Under the pieces are notes generated by a model. It searched no databases, had not been told where the DNA came from, and saw only the letters and a program-made list of their open reading frames with translations. 64,000 nucleotides of DNA from positions 1 to 64,000 of IMG/VR virus record IMGVR_UViG_3300034031_000020. The stretch is one strand, 5' to 3'. Source of the stretch: a virus. Position numbers and translations under genes: made by a program. The first letter of the stretch is position 1, and every line of letters begins with the position of its first letter. Shown here one piece after another: positions 30,601-39,106 of the stretch.

Positions 30601-32496
30601 GTGACGGGGGTGACCCTCAACCTCGTCGACGTGTCCCGCTATCAGGTCGAAGTCGACAACCCGCTCGACCTGGTCAAGGCGAAGACCGCCGGGTACCAGA
30701 TCATCAACGTGGCGCTGACCGGCGGCAAGGGCTACGTCTCCGGTGCGTGGGCCCGGACCTACCTGGAGCAGGCCGCGACCCTCGGGTACGGCCGCATGGT
30801 CTACCACTGGCTCGACGGGCGCAGCACCGGCGCCGCGCAGGCCGCCGCGCAGATCAAACGGATGAAGGACCTCTTCGGGTCCGCGCTGACCGGGTTCGCG
30901 CATCAGGTCGACGTCGAGGAGACCGGCAAGGACGGGATCCCGCCGCCGACATGGGCGCACGTCCGCGAGTACGTCGACGCCGTCCAGCAAGCCCTCGGCC
31001 GACACATGGTCATCTACTCCGGGGACTGGTGGTGGAAACCGAAGGCGTGGCCCGGGGCTACGGTGACCCCGTACCTGATGGCGCAACCCAACACGGGGAA
31101 GCTGACGGCGTACCCCGGCGACACGGCCGCACAGTGGACCGCCGGGTACGGGGGGTGGGACACCCTGGCCATCATGCAGTGGGGTGTCCACGCACTACCC
31201 GGCACCGTCGGCTGTTCCCTCGCCGCGCTCCGTGACCACGGGGTGTGGGCGGACCTGACTGGAGGCGATGCACTGATGCCGCAAGCTGACCCCGGCAACG
31301 CACAGCCGGACGCGTGGATAGGACCTGCCGCGCCCTCGGCGCTGGTCGCCGAGCTCGCCGACGTGGGCCGCGACCTGATGCGCCAGGCCGCCGAAGCCGA
31401 CGAACCCCGGCACCTCGACGACGCAGGGGACCTGGCCCGGTGGGCGGCCACCATCGGTGGCGACGTCGAGCGTGACCCGCTCCGGCTCGACCTGATGCCG
31501 ATGGGCGCCGGTGAGGTGTGCTCCTCCACGATCGTCGCGGAGATGGACGACTGGATCGCCGCCGGGGGGACGAACCTCGGCTGCGTCGGCGACAAGGACC
31601 ACGGCACCGGGTTCCACCGAGGCGCGAACTACATCCCCGCCACCGACTACAGCAGACGGCGGGACCCGAACGGCGCCGACGGCCCGTTCATCAACTGGAA
31701 CGCGTCCTGCGCGGGAGACTTCCGCCACGGCGGGAAAGCCGCCCTGCGGGAAGCGGGCCGCAAGCTGCTCGCCGTGCTCATGGCCGGTGGCTACCCGATG
31801 ATCTGTGAGTTCATCGGCCAGCCGTGGCCCGACCGACCCGTCATGTACTGGGCCAGGTGGGAGGGTGTCAGCAATCTCCGGGAGTACACCGGCTCCGGTC
31901 ACGACGTCTGGTACCACATCTCGTGGTACCGGTCCCGCTCCGATCAACGCCCGTACATGTGGAGGAACAGCATGGCACTCGAAGCCACCGACAAGACCTG
32001 GCTCACCTCGGCCGCGTTCACCAACGCCGTCGCGGCGGCCACCGTTGAGGCGCTGCTCACCCGGAAGATCGACCCGACGAACGACCTCAACCCGAACCGG
32101 ACCTTCCACACGTTCATCCTGGACGTTCAGAACATGCGCGACGCGTGGCGCCACGCCCTCACCGACCCGAAGGTGAAGGGGCGCCCGCTGCCCGGCTCCG
32201 GCTTCGACAAGCTCATGAAGTCGGCGGACACCCTCGCCGCCGGGCTCGCCGCCCTGCGCACCGAGAACAGCGCGGCGGAAGCGGCCACGGCCGCGTTGGT
32301 GCGGGAACTGATCCAGCTCGTCCAGGCCGGAGGCGGTGACGTCGACTCGGCGGCGATCCTCAGCAAGCTTGACACCGTCCAGGCCGAGGTCCGCGCCGCC
32401 GCCACCGAGGCCGGTGACCGGGCCCGGGAGGATGTCCTCGACGCGCTGCGGAGGGGGGCCGAGGCCGAGGCCGCCGCACTTCGCAGCACGGAGTGA
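30601..32496 (+). CDS. Endolysin with GH25 muramidase domain
   Basis: 631 aa, GTG after AGGGAGGGGAG. Residues 1-210 match glycoside hydrolase family 25 (lysozyme): DVSRYQ (D9), MVYHWLDGR, D104-V-E106 (QVDVEETGKDG) and YSGDWWWKP, with the acidic pair that cleaves peptidoglycan glycan chains. Residues about 300-450 form a second Trp/His/Asp-rich domain (DHGTGFHRGANYIPATDYS) I cannot name. The C-terminus is a long Ala/Glu helix, probably for oligomerisation. No signal peptide, so it needs a holin or pore. Confidence 0.82.
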   Translation: MTGVTLNLVDVSRYQVEVDNPLDLVKAKTAGYQIINVALTGGKGYVSGAWARTYLEQAATLGYGRMVYHWLDGRSTGAAQAAAQIKRMKDLFGSALTGFAHQVDVEETGKDGIPPPTWAHVREYVDAVQQALGRHMVIYSGDWWWKPKAWPGATVTPYLMAQPNTGKLTAYPGDTAAQWTAGYGGWDTLAIMQWGVHALPGTVGCSLAALRDHGVWADLTGGDALMPQADPGNAQPDAWIGPAAPSALVAELADVGRDLMRQAAEADEPRHLDDAGDLARWAATIGGDVERDPLRLDLMPMGAGEVCSSTIVAEMDDWIAAGGTNLGCVGDKDHGTGFHRGANYIPATDYSRRRDPNGADGPFINWNASCAGDFRHGGKAALREAGRKLLAVLMAGGYPMICEFIGQPWPDRPVMYWARWEGVSNLREYTGSGHDVWYHISWYRSRSDQRPYMWRNSMALEATDKTWLTSAAFTNAVAAATVEALLTRKIDPTNDLNPNRTFHTFILDVQNMRDAWRHALTDPKVKGRPLPGSGFDKLMKSADTLAAGLAALRTENSAAEAATAALVRELIQLVQAGGGDVDSAAILSKLDTVQAEVRAAATEAGDRAREDVLDALRRGAEAEAAALRSTE

Positions 32497-33569
32497 CCGA
32501 CCTGTCGTACGGCTTCGCGGCGCAGGTCTACGTCCTGGCGAACCTGGCCATCGCACTGGGGTACCTGTGCGTCCCCTGGCTCGTCCTGCCGTATATCCAC
32601 CTGCGGCGCCGGACGATAGCCGCCGGGGCCCTGTTCTTCCTCGGGTGCACCGGGTCGCACATCGACATGGTTTACGACGTCCTTGTTGGTCACGACCAAC
32701 ACCCACCCGTGGGGTGGGTGGCCGTGTGGTGGCATGCCCTTCAGGCCGTCGGGACGTGGGCGTTCATCATGCTGTTCCGGGGCGAGTTGAACACGGCGGA
32801 CAGGGTCCTCGACGAGATCCGGGCGAAGACCCCGAAGGTGGAGCAGGACATAGCCGCCCTGCCGCCCGGAGACGTCCGGGACGAACTGGTCGAGACCCTC
32901 GCCGCGCTGCGGGTCACTCACCATCCCGTCGAGCCCCCGGCGGTCGAGGTGCCCGACCCGGCGCTCCAGAAGCTCCCCGGGAAGGGCGAATGGGTCAAGG
33001 CCGCCCCCGGTGTGTTCATGATCTGCGGAACCCTCGTCGTGATCGCGATCCTCGGCGTCTACGCGACCCTCGTCGTGACCGGCTCGCCGACCGATGCGTT
33101 CTTCCGCCTGATCAACCTGTTCCTCAACGCGCTGGGCACGCTGGTGACGATGGCGACCCTGTCCGTCGGCCTTGTGCACGCCCGGCGGACCCTGGAGAAC
33201 CGGCGGATCGCGCTCAAAGGACAGGAGGAGGCTCACCGGGCGGCTGACGCCGCCGAGGCCGCCGCGAGGGGCGTCAACGGGGAGCTTACCGCCCGGATCG
33301 TCAAGGCCGCCGCCGCTGCGGCGAAGGACGCGGCGGCGCAACTCCAGCGCGAACGCGACCAGGCAGCCACCGCCCTGCAACGGTCCAGGGACGAGTCCGC
33401 CGCCGCCGTCACCGCAGCGACGAAACTCCAGACGGAACGGGAGGTCGGTGTCCGCAAGGACTACGAGAAGGATCGGCGCGTGTACGAGACCGACCGGCAG
33501 GGCTACGAAGCGGACCGGCAGACCTACGAGCAGCGGAGACAACCCGGCGAGGACGACACCGGGGGGTGA
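32493..33569 (+). CDS. Membrane protein with ethylene-receptor-like N-terminal domain and coiled-coil tail
   Basis: 358 aa, GTG overlapping the endolysin stop. Three helices (about 9-34, 40-62, 76-96) carry the pattern N17, Y24, P28, C52-x3-H56, matching ETR1 D25, Y32, P36, C65-x3-H69 in spacing around the Cys/His pair. N17 replaces the Asp. Two more helices (about 175-198, 204-226) follow, then a 120-residue Ala/Glu/Arg coiled coil. No kinase domain. Placement right after the endolysin suggests a lysis-linked membrane role; the sensor-like fold is inferred from motif spacing. Confidence 0.62.
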   Translation: MTDLSYGFAAQVYVLANLAIALGYLCVPWLVLPYIHLRRRTIAAGALFFLGCTGSHIDMVYDVLVGHDQHPPVGWVAVWWHALQAVGTWAFIMLFRGELNTADRVLDEIRAKTPKVEQDIAALPPGDVRDELVETLAALRVTHHPVEPPAVEVPDPALQKLPGKGEWVKAAPGVFMICGTLVVIAILGVYATLVVTGSPTDAFFRLINLFLNALGTLVTMATLSVGLVHARRTLENRRIALKGQEEAHRAADAAEAAARGVNGELTARIVKAAAAAAKDAAAQLQRERDQAATALQRSRDESAAAVTAATKLQTEREVGVRKDYEKDRRVYETDRQGYEADRQTYEQRRQPGEDDTGG

Positions 33570-33575
33570 ACGCGA

Positions 33576-33642
33576 CGGAGGGCGGAGACCTCACCCAGAC
33601 GACGCGCTGCCGACGCCGCGTCCGGGGGTCTTCCGCCCTCCG
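33576..33642. terminator. Hairpin between converging genes
   Basis: 11-bp arms CGGAGGGCGGA (33576-33586) and complement (33632-33642) with an internally structured loop, between the rightward 32493 gene and the leftward 33702 gene. It could stop transcription from both sides. Confidence 0.55.
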
Positions 33643-33701
33643 CCATGTTTCCCCGGGTGTCGTAACCGGGGAGCCCTACGAACGGAGATCGTAGCGCATC
33701 G

Positions 33702-34115
33702 TCACCCGAAGCCGAGCCACCGCGTCACCGTCGGCAGGATCCACGACGCCAACAGGTAGACCATGGTGACGCAGACCAGGACGTCCCGCCCGATGCCCCA
33801 CCGCAGGGACCGGCGGCGCAGCTCGTCCATCCCGTCCGACTCCACGTACACCCGGGGCACGATCAGGTCCTGGTATCGCGGCTCACCCGCCCGTTCCACC
33901 GTGATCCGCCGCGTGGTCTCCCCCACCGGCTTGGCCGGGGCCTCGTTCAGCGGGACCCGCATCGTCGGGTCCGTCGGATAGTCCGTCGAGGCCGGGTACT
34001 CCGGCGGGTCGCCGACGGCGCGGTACCCGGGCGCGTAGCTGGGGCCACCCGGAGATTCGTTCCGTCGGTGCCGACTGCTGCGACCGCTTCCGCGAGGTGG
34101 CGTCTCGAACGTCAT
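33702..34115 (-). CDS. Single-helix membrane protein, leftward
   Basis: 137 aa. The ATG at 34115 is chosen because longer versions run through the tRNA-like gene on the other strand. It has a disordered, basic first 70 residues (RGSGRSSRHRR), a short domain (RRITVERAGEPRYQDLIV) and one C-terminal hydrophobic helix (DVLVCVTMVYLLASWILP). It stands alone, reading towards the endolysin operon. Function unknown. Confidence 0.65.
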   Translation of the reverse strand: MTFETPPRGSGRSSRHRRNESPGGPSYAPGYRAVGDPPEYPASTDYPTDPTMRVPLNEAPAKPVGETTRRITVERAGEPRYQDLIVPRVYVESDGMDELRRRSLRWGIGRDVLVCVTMVYLLASWILPTVTRWLGFG

Positions 34116-34177
34116 GATCGCAGCGTACGGCGGTCGCTCGCTCGCGCCGATCGGCCGAGTTGCTACGATGCGGCGTG

Positions 34178-34320
34178 GCTCGGATGCCCGGAGTGGCCTA
34201 TCGGGTGACCGGCGGCGGCGGCGTACGAGACGGTAGCTGCGACCGCAGGGAAGACGGCTGGAGGCTGGAGTGTCTGCCCACCTCACTGGCCCACCGGGGG
34301 TTCGAATCCCCCTCTGAGCC
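34178..34320 (+). tRNA. Oversized tRNA-like gene, Ser/Tyr-type D arm
   Basis: Acceptor GCTCGGA (34178-34184) pairs with TCTGAGC (34313-34319) with one G-U. The D arm is CCCG-GAGTGGCCTAT-CGGG (34187-34205) with the conserved GG. The T arm is GGGGG-TTCGAAT-CCCCC (34296-34312). Between D and T arms lie 90 nt, where even a long-variable-arm tRNA needs about 35-40. The insert has several local stems (CTGC/GCAG, AGAC/GTCT). Either an intron-like insertion, an extreme variable arm or a decayed gene; the anticodon cannot be assigned. Confidence 0.55.
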
Positions 34321-34846
34321 ACCCTCACACCCCGTGACCTGGGAAGACTCTCCCGAACATCACTCCCCGTGAGATATCACAACGGGTGACGGTAAGGGCA
34401 AACGATGATCCAACTGGGGTCACGCAGGGTGAAGTCCGGTCCAGAGCGTGACGACTCAGACGGATTGCCGGGTGTCAAGGGGCTGAGCGCAGTAATTCTG
34501 AGTGACGGGGAGTGAACCGCAACGCTCTGACCAGGGAAAACGTGGCCTCCCCGCATTTTATGCAGTCACCCGGAGTGAAAATTACGGAGAGAGAGAATAT
34601 CGCGCGGCGCGGCGCGCCGCGACCTCTAGATCCACTAAAAAATTGGCCCCCCACAGGGCTCTGACCAGGCATTACTACACTGAGTTACGATTACTCTGCG
34701 TGAGACATAGAGGGATGTAACTCTGGGGGCGTTACGCTCACACACGGTATTTCCTGGTCATGCATGGTAACGCATAGGGATGCATGGGGGATGCGGGGTG
34801 GATGGGGAGGGTCGCCTCTACCCATCACACCATCACGCAACGTGGA
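34321..34846. other. AT-richer noncoding region with repeated TCACnCCCCGTGA motifs
   Basis: Over 500 bp without a credible gene, clearly less GC-rich than its surroundings. TCACACCCCGTGA (34325-34337) and TCACTCCCCGTGA (34360-34372) recur, with an inverted near copy at 34503-34515 and a weaker one near 34566. Each is itself a TCAC/GTGA inverted repeat. A 14-bp perfect palindrome CGCGGCGCGCCGCG lies at 34608-34621 and GCATGG direct repeats near 34760. It could hold operators, a packaging site or an attachment site. Confidence 0.5.
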
Positions 34847-36445
34847 TCAGTCGACCAACACCGTAGCTCGCTCGCTGCCCTGAGCGGCAGGGTTCACCTG
34901 TGCGCGCAAGACCCGATACGACAGCTCATGTGATGAGTAGATCTCCCTGTCAAGGATGAACCTGTGTGAATCGCATAGGCCCATGTGCAGGGGCTCCCCA
35001 TCATGTGGTGCCCACACGTACTCCCCCCACACCATGGCCGCACCCAGCAGTACCCACCACTGGGCCCTACCCTCACACCCTGGGTACGCACACCCCCACG
35101 GGGTGCACTCCTGGGAGAGCCTGTCGTACAGGTCCGCCCACGCGTGCTCCAGTAGCCGCCCCCCGTCACGCCCCCCACTCACCTCCTCCTCCATGAGCTG
35201 GACCCCCTGGAACCATCCCCCTCCCCGTGGGTGCACGAGGGCGAGCGCGTATCCGGGGGGCTGGACAAGGCCCCCGCCGGAGGCCCTCACCATGGGCACC
35301 ACGGGCGGGCCAGGGTAGGGCAGCCAGCACGACGCACAACACAGCTTCGTCATGCGTACGGCCTCGAACTGCACGAACCCCGGCAGACGGGGCGACGGGA
35401 CGGGGAACATCGCCGTCACGGGGACGGCGGTCGCGGTCACCCCGCAACGGGGGCAGACCCGGGCGTGCCGGAGCCGGGCGACGTCGCCCTGCGTGAACTG
35501 CTCCCACTGCGCGGGGGTGGACCCGGTCGGGATCGCGAGCCGGTACCCCTGCCGTTCCAGGGTCTGGACCGCGCGTACCGGCCACTCCTGCGGCGTCTCC
35601 GCCGGGGGCTGCGCGGTGGACAGGGCGGGCCACTCCGGGTGGCACGCGCGGCCGAGCCGGAAACCCTGGCGGTGGGCGCGCTGCGGGGTGCTCTGCGTGA
35701 TGACGATGCCGGGCGGCGGGTCGACCTCCACGATCGAGTACGTAGGTTCCCGGCGGGCGTAGGCCAGCGCGAGTCCGGCGGCGTCGAGCGCGTAGTCGAA
35801 GCCTGGCGGCAGGTCGGGTCCAGGGTAGATCCGCAGCGACTGGGACTCGGAAAGCGGCGGAGGTCGGAGGGGTTCGACCGCGTTCGGGTTGAGGACGAAG
35901 CGGTCGAGGGCGGCCTCGTACCGGCGCGCCAGTTCGCGGAACATCATCCCGATCTCGTCGCTCGCCGGGTCGGCTGTTCCGCCGCTCCGCCCGGTCGGTT
36001 GCACCTCAAGCCGCAGCGGTGCGACCTCCGTCCGGTCCGGCTCCGGGATGGCGTCAAGCTCGGCCTGTGTGACCTCGATCGGCCGGTCACTGGGGCGGAT
36101 GATGTTGTCACCGAGCCAGGACGGCGGAGGCTGTGTCCGGTCGGGTTCGAGCCCCCCGTACTCGTTGCGGTCCAGGGGGACGCCGCCGGACTGATAGTCG
36201 GCGACGACGCTCTGCCTCCACCGGTTGTCGCAACCCTCACCGCAGAACGTGTCGGCAGGCGACAGCCGGTCGGGGATCGGCTGGCCGCACCATACGCACA
36301 GATGTTCGCCGAGGCGCCGGTCAATCTCCGATTGTGGAAGCTCCCTCCCGGAAGCGGTTGTCCAGTCCCGGTCCAGTAGCCATGTCTGACGGGCCGTCGT
36401 GCGACGGGGCAGGCCCCCGTCGCGGAGCTGGTCGTCTGTGGTCAT
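34847..36445 (-). CDS. Large hypothetical protein with zinc-ribbon motifs
   Basis: 532 aa, last gene of the leftward operon. Four Cys pairs are visible: CVWCG and FCGEGC near the start, CPRCG and CCASC in the middle, and CAYPGC towards the end, so several zinc sites are likely. A Pro-rich central linker separates N- and C-terminal parts. It has an unusual content of Trp, Pro and Arg. No family recognised; a DNA- or RNA-contacting role is possible. Confidence 0.66.
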   Translation of the reverse strand: MTTDDQLRDGGLPRRTTARQTWLLDRDWTTASGRELPQSEIDRRLGEHLCVWCGQPIPDRLSPADTFCGEGCDNRWRQSVVADYQSGGVPLDRNEYGGLEPDRTQPPPSWLGDNIIRPSDRPIEVTQAELDAIPEPDRTEVAPLRLEVQPTGRSGGTADPASDEIGMMFRELARRYEAALDRFVLNPNAVEPLRPPPLSESQSLRIYPGPDLPPGFDYALDAAGLALAYARREPTYSIVEVDPPPGIVITQSTPQRAHRQGFRLGRACHPEWPALSTAQPPAETPQEWPVRAVQTLERQGYRLAIPTGSTPAQWEQFTQGDVARLRHARVCPRCGVTATAVPVTAMFPVPSPRLPGFVQFEAVRMTKLCCASCWLPYPGPPVVPMVRASGGGLVQPPGYALALVHPRGGGWFQGVQLMEEEVSGGRDGGRLLEHAWADLYDRLSQECTPWGCAYPGCEGRAQWWVLLGAAMVWGEYVWAPHDGEPLHMGLCDSHRFILDREIYSSHELSYRVLRAQVNPAAQGSERATVLVD

Positions 36446-36490
36446 CGTGGGGTCCTCTGGTCGCGGCGGCAGTGATCGAAGTGTATAGAT

Positions 36491-36522
36491 CGGCGGCCAC
36501 GGCCCTGAGGTCGTGGCCGCCG
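36491..36522 (-). terminator. Hairpin between leftward genes
   Basis: 11-bp arms CGGCGGCCACG and CGTGGCCGCCG in the 96-nt gap between the 36542 and 34847 genes. Transcription of the big gene may be reduced or may restart here; a TATACA on the minus strand nearby lacks a good -35. Confidence 0.5.
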
Positions 36523-36541
36523 GGTGCTGCGGGTGCTGTGG

Positions 36542-36907
36542 TCAGGCCGTGCTGTAGGGGTGGCGCCGACGCTGGCGGGGCGTCTCGACCCGGTTGATGG
36601 CGTGCTGGCGGATCTTCGCGGCGTCGTCGGGCGCCGGTTGGGCGTGGGTGTGGGTCACGTGGTGGTCGGACAGTTTTACGAGCGGTAGCCGGTTGAGGTA
36701 CGGGGCCAGCCAGGCGCGCTTCCCGCCCTTGCGGGCGTCGAGGACGTCACCGCCGTGACGCAGGCACAGCACCATTTTCTGACCGGGCTGGTACTCGCGC
36801 CCGGCGAACTCCCCGCCGAGGGCGTACAGCACGACCCGGCCGGGTTCGGTGCACCGGTGTTTGAGGGTGACGACGCAGGGTGTGACGTCGTCGGAGGGGA
36901 TGACCAT
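36542..36907 (-). CDS. Hypothetical 121-aa protein
   Basis: Leftward, ATG at 36907. Beta-rich first 55 residues with two Cys (RCTEPG, LCLRHGG), then a basic, His/Arg-rich tail (TPRQRRRHPY). Its start overlaps the end of the upstream gene. No family recognised. Confidence 0.62.
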   Translation of the reverse strand: MVIPSDDVTPCVVTLKHRCTEPGRVVLYALGGEFAGREYQPGQKMVLCLRHGGDVLDARKGGKRAWLAPYLNRLPLVKLSDHHVTHTHAQPAPDDAAKIRQHAINRVETPRQRRRHPYSTA

Positions 36908-37116
36908 CAGTGGTCCTTCCGGGGGTCGACCGTGACGGACTGCCCGTCGTAGGTCATGTGGATCGGGGTGTGTGACCGGAACGCGTCGGCGACCTCGGAG
37001 GTGAGCTCACCGACGAACTCGCCGGTCGACGAGTCGAAGACGTAGATCTTCGACGTCCGGTTAGCGACCTCGATGGGTTCCGTGTAGCGGGTGAGGGTGT
37101 GCGCGGCGTCAGGCAC
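36907..37116 (-). CDS. Hypothetical 69-aa protein
   Basis: The GTG at 37116 is chosen because GGAGG lies 8 nt upstream and it overlaps the preceding gene by only 8 nt. A small beta-rich domain (SKIYVFDSSTGEFVGELTSE, HMTYDGQSVTVDP). No family recognised. Confidence 0.6.
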   Translation of the reverse strand: MPDAAHTLTRYTEPIEVANRTSKIYVFDSSTGEFVGELTSEVADAFRSHTPIHMTYDGQSVTVDPRKDH

Positions 37117-37630
37117 TGGGACCGCCTCCGACTCGCCCTGCGTAGTCGATGTGCGGCTGACCGGCGACGCACATCGCGCCGCAGTACGTGCAGTGGTATT
37201 GGCCGAGCGGCGCGCCGACGAGCTGTTGCGGGTCCCACGGCCACGGGCACCGTTCGCCCTCCTCGTTGAGGGGGGCGATAATGTCGGTCCGGTCGGCCAG
37301 GTTGAGACCAACCGCGCTGGACGGCCGGATGTCCTGCCAGTGGCTCCGGTCGGTGTTGGCCCATCTCCAGAGGGAGGTCCGGACGCGCTCGCCGGGGGCC
37401 TCCATGATGATGGTGGGGTCGGTGTTGGTCCTGAACGGTGCGTCCTGGCCGTACAGGTTCACGGAGTAGGTCTCGGTGGGGGTCAGGCGGTCGAGGACCT
37501 GCCGGACCGCGTATCGGATCAGGTCGCGGTCGCCTTCGAGCCGGGCGTAGACCACGTCTCGGACACCGGCGGCCCGGTCCTCGTCGTTGCGGATGTGGCG
37601 CTCGACGATGACGAGGAAGAACGTCTTCAT
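37109..37630 (-). CDS. Hypothetical 173-aa protein
   Basis: The ATG at 37630 follows AAAGG; longer in-frame versions are low-complexity. Alpha/beta N-terminal domain (MKTFFLVIVERHIRND, DLIRYAVRQVLDRL) and a C-terminal CTYCGAMC zinc-type cluster. No family recognised. Confidence 0.62.
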   Translation of the reverse strand: MKTFFLVIVERHIRNDEDRAAGVRDVVYARLEGDRDLIRYAVRQVLDRLTPTETYSVNLYGQDAPFRTNTDPTIIMEAPGERVRTSLWRWANTDRSHWQDIRPSSAVGLNLADRTDIIAPLNEEGERCPWPWDPQQLVGAPLGQYHCTYCGAMCVAGQPHIDYAGRVGGGPSA

Positions 37631-37632
37631 GG

Positions 37633-37938
37633 TCAGCCTTTCCCGGGGGTACACAGGGATGGGAGGACGATCTGGATCTCGTCGAGCCCGCGCTGGATCA
37701 GGTCGACGGGCTGACCGAGCAGGGTTTGCGTGCTCGGGTGCCCCCCGAATCCGCCCCCCTCGTGCCAGTCGCCCGCGAAGTCGGGGGACCGCTTGATCCG
37801 CTCCCACAGGCGGGTGGGGATGCGCCACCGGCTACGGTGCCGGTGCTGTGTCGCGATGGTGGACAGGTCGTCGAACAGGTGTCGTCGGCAGGGGGTCCAG
37901 GTGGTGTCGTCGGCAGTCATGGTCCTTTTCCCGGTCAT
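37633..37938 (-). CDS. Hypothetical 101-aa protein
   Basis: ATG at 37938 by ATGA overlap with the upstream gene. Basic, with Trp/Arg/His-rich middle (RWRIPTRLWERIKRSP) and a Gly/His turn. No family recognised. Confidence 0.6.
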   Translation of the reverse strand: MTGKRTMTADDTTWTPCRRHLFDDLSTIATQHRHRSRWRIPTRLWERIKRSPDFAGDWHEGGGFGGHPSTQTLLGQPVDLIQRGLDEIQIVLPSLCTPGKG

Positions 37939-38342
37939 ATCTGGCCCTGGCCGGACTCCGGCAGGGTCGAACGGCGGCGGCCCCGGGCTTTGTTGAAGTC
38001 CTCGGCGCACACCCTGTGACATGGCACTCCTTTCGGTGACAGCATCATGGCGGGTTTCGTGCACATCACGCACGGTTGCGGTTTCCACGCCCTGGCCTGG
38101 CTCCACCCGTCGTCCTGGGTGAGGATGAACTCGTAGTCCACCCCCACCGGGTCCGGCGCGGTCAGCCCGTGGGCGTCGGGGTCCGGCGGCGGCGGTGGGT
38201 CGCTGAGCCTCCAGTACGTGAGGCTGTTCGGGCAGAGTTGGCAGGACGGCAGGTTCCCGGCGCCCTCGCATACCCGCTGGTCGTAGGCGACGACCGCCCC
38301 GCCGAACCCTCGGCTCGGTTCCATGTGGCACCGGGCGCTCAT
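37935..38342 (-). CDS. Cys-rich hypothetical protein
   Basis: 135 aa, ATG by ATGA overlap. Several Cys pairs (CQLCP, CVMCTKP, CHRVC) around a Pro-rich linker suggest one or two zinc sites, like small phage homing or DNA-binding proteins. Basic C-terminus. No family recognised. Confidence 0.62.
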   Translation of the reverse strand: MSARCHMEPSRGFGGAVVAYDQRVCEGAGNLPSCQLCPNSLTYWRLSDPPPPPDPDAHGLTAPDPVGVDYEFILTQDDGWSQARAWKPQPCVMCTKPAMMLSPKGVPCHRVCAEDFNKARGRRRSTLPESGQGQI

Positions 38343-38590
38343 GACCACGCCGGAGGACTGTGGCGCCAGGTGTTCGGCGGGTCGGCGGCGTCGGGCCGTA
38401 GCCAGGCCGCGACGCCCGCCGGGTCGGTGACTCCCTGCGTGGCGTAGATGTCGTTCGCGTGCGGCCAGCACACGGCGAAGGTGTCGCCGGGACTCCAGTC
38501 CTGTCCGGCGAGTCGGCCCGTCTCTGCGGCGGTGAACACAGCCTCTCCGGCCCGCTCGCATCCGGGGGCGATGCATCCGGTGGTTGTCAT
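38339..38590 (-). CDS. Small Cys-containing hypothetical protein
   Basis: 83 aa, ATG by ATGA overlap. CIAPGC near the start and a later CWPHA give a possible zinc site. Otherwise Ala/Pro/Trp-rich. Coupled within the leftward operon. Confidence 0.6.
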   Translation of the reverse strand: MTTTGCIAPGCERAGEAVFTAAETGRLAGQDWSPGDTFAVCWPHANDIYATQGVTDPAGVAAWLRPDAADPPNTWRHSPPAWS

Positions 38591-38829
38591 GCCCTCCCGC
38601 GCTTCCTGTGCTCGATGTTCTGGTGGGCGTCGCGGGCCTCGGGGGTCGGGGCCCACCACAGGCACTCCGGGCATTGCAGGTCGACGGCGGTCGCCGGTGA
38701 TGACGCCCGCAGGGTTTTCCCCCACTGCCAAGGCCATTGGTTCGTGGCGAGCAGCGCGGACACCCCGGCGAGGATGATGACGCCCGCGACGAGTCCCAGG
38801 ATCGTGGACACCCAGTCAGCCGCGCTCAC
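38587..38829 (-). CDS. Membrane-anchored zinc-finger-like protein
   Basis: 80 aa from GTG at 38829 with GGGAGG 6 nt upstream. One membrane helix (VSTILGLVAGVIILAGVSAL) is followed by CPECLWWAPTPEARDAHQNI and a further His, a C2H2-like arrangement. A membrane-tethered metal-binding module. Function unknown. Confidence 0.62.
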   Translation of the reverse strand: MSAADWVSTILGLVAGVIILAGVSALLATNQWPWQWGKTLRASSPATAVDLQCPECLWWAPTPEARDAHQNIEHRKRGRA

Positions 38830-39106
38830 GGCGGGCCTCCCGCTGCCGGGCGGCGAGCTCTTCCGCGTCAAGCTCAGCCATGTACGCGTCCCGGTCGAAC
38901 GGCCCGCACTCGACGGGTTCGATGGTGACGCAGCGGCGCAGGACCGGGTCGTGCAGGTACGGGACGAGTTCCTCGGCGGCGGCGTACAGGGCACCGGCGT
39001 GGGTCCAGAACCGGCGCGGGGAGATGTAGGGGCCCTCGGAGGTGCCGTCGGGCAGGGTGAAGGTGAAGGCGGTCCCCCACCGGCGGCGCGGCCAACGGAT
39101 CCTCAT
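38816..39106 (-). CDS. Hypothetical 96-aa protein
   Basis: ATG by ATGA overlap. Basic start (MRIRWPRRRW), then a mixed domain (YISPRRFWTHAGALYAAAEE) and a helical acidic tail. Overlaps the following gene by 14 nt. No family recognised. Confidence 0.6.
   Translation of the reverse strand: MRIRWPRRRWGTAFTFTLPDGTSEGPYISPRRFWTHAGALYAAAEELVPYLHDPVLRRCVTIEPVECGPFDRDAYMAELDAEELAARQREARRERG

Noticed and set aside
34710-34738. GGGGGCGTTACGCT resembling the right half of the repeated promoters
   Set aside because: No -35 is present at the right distance and the left arm is missing.
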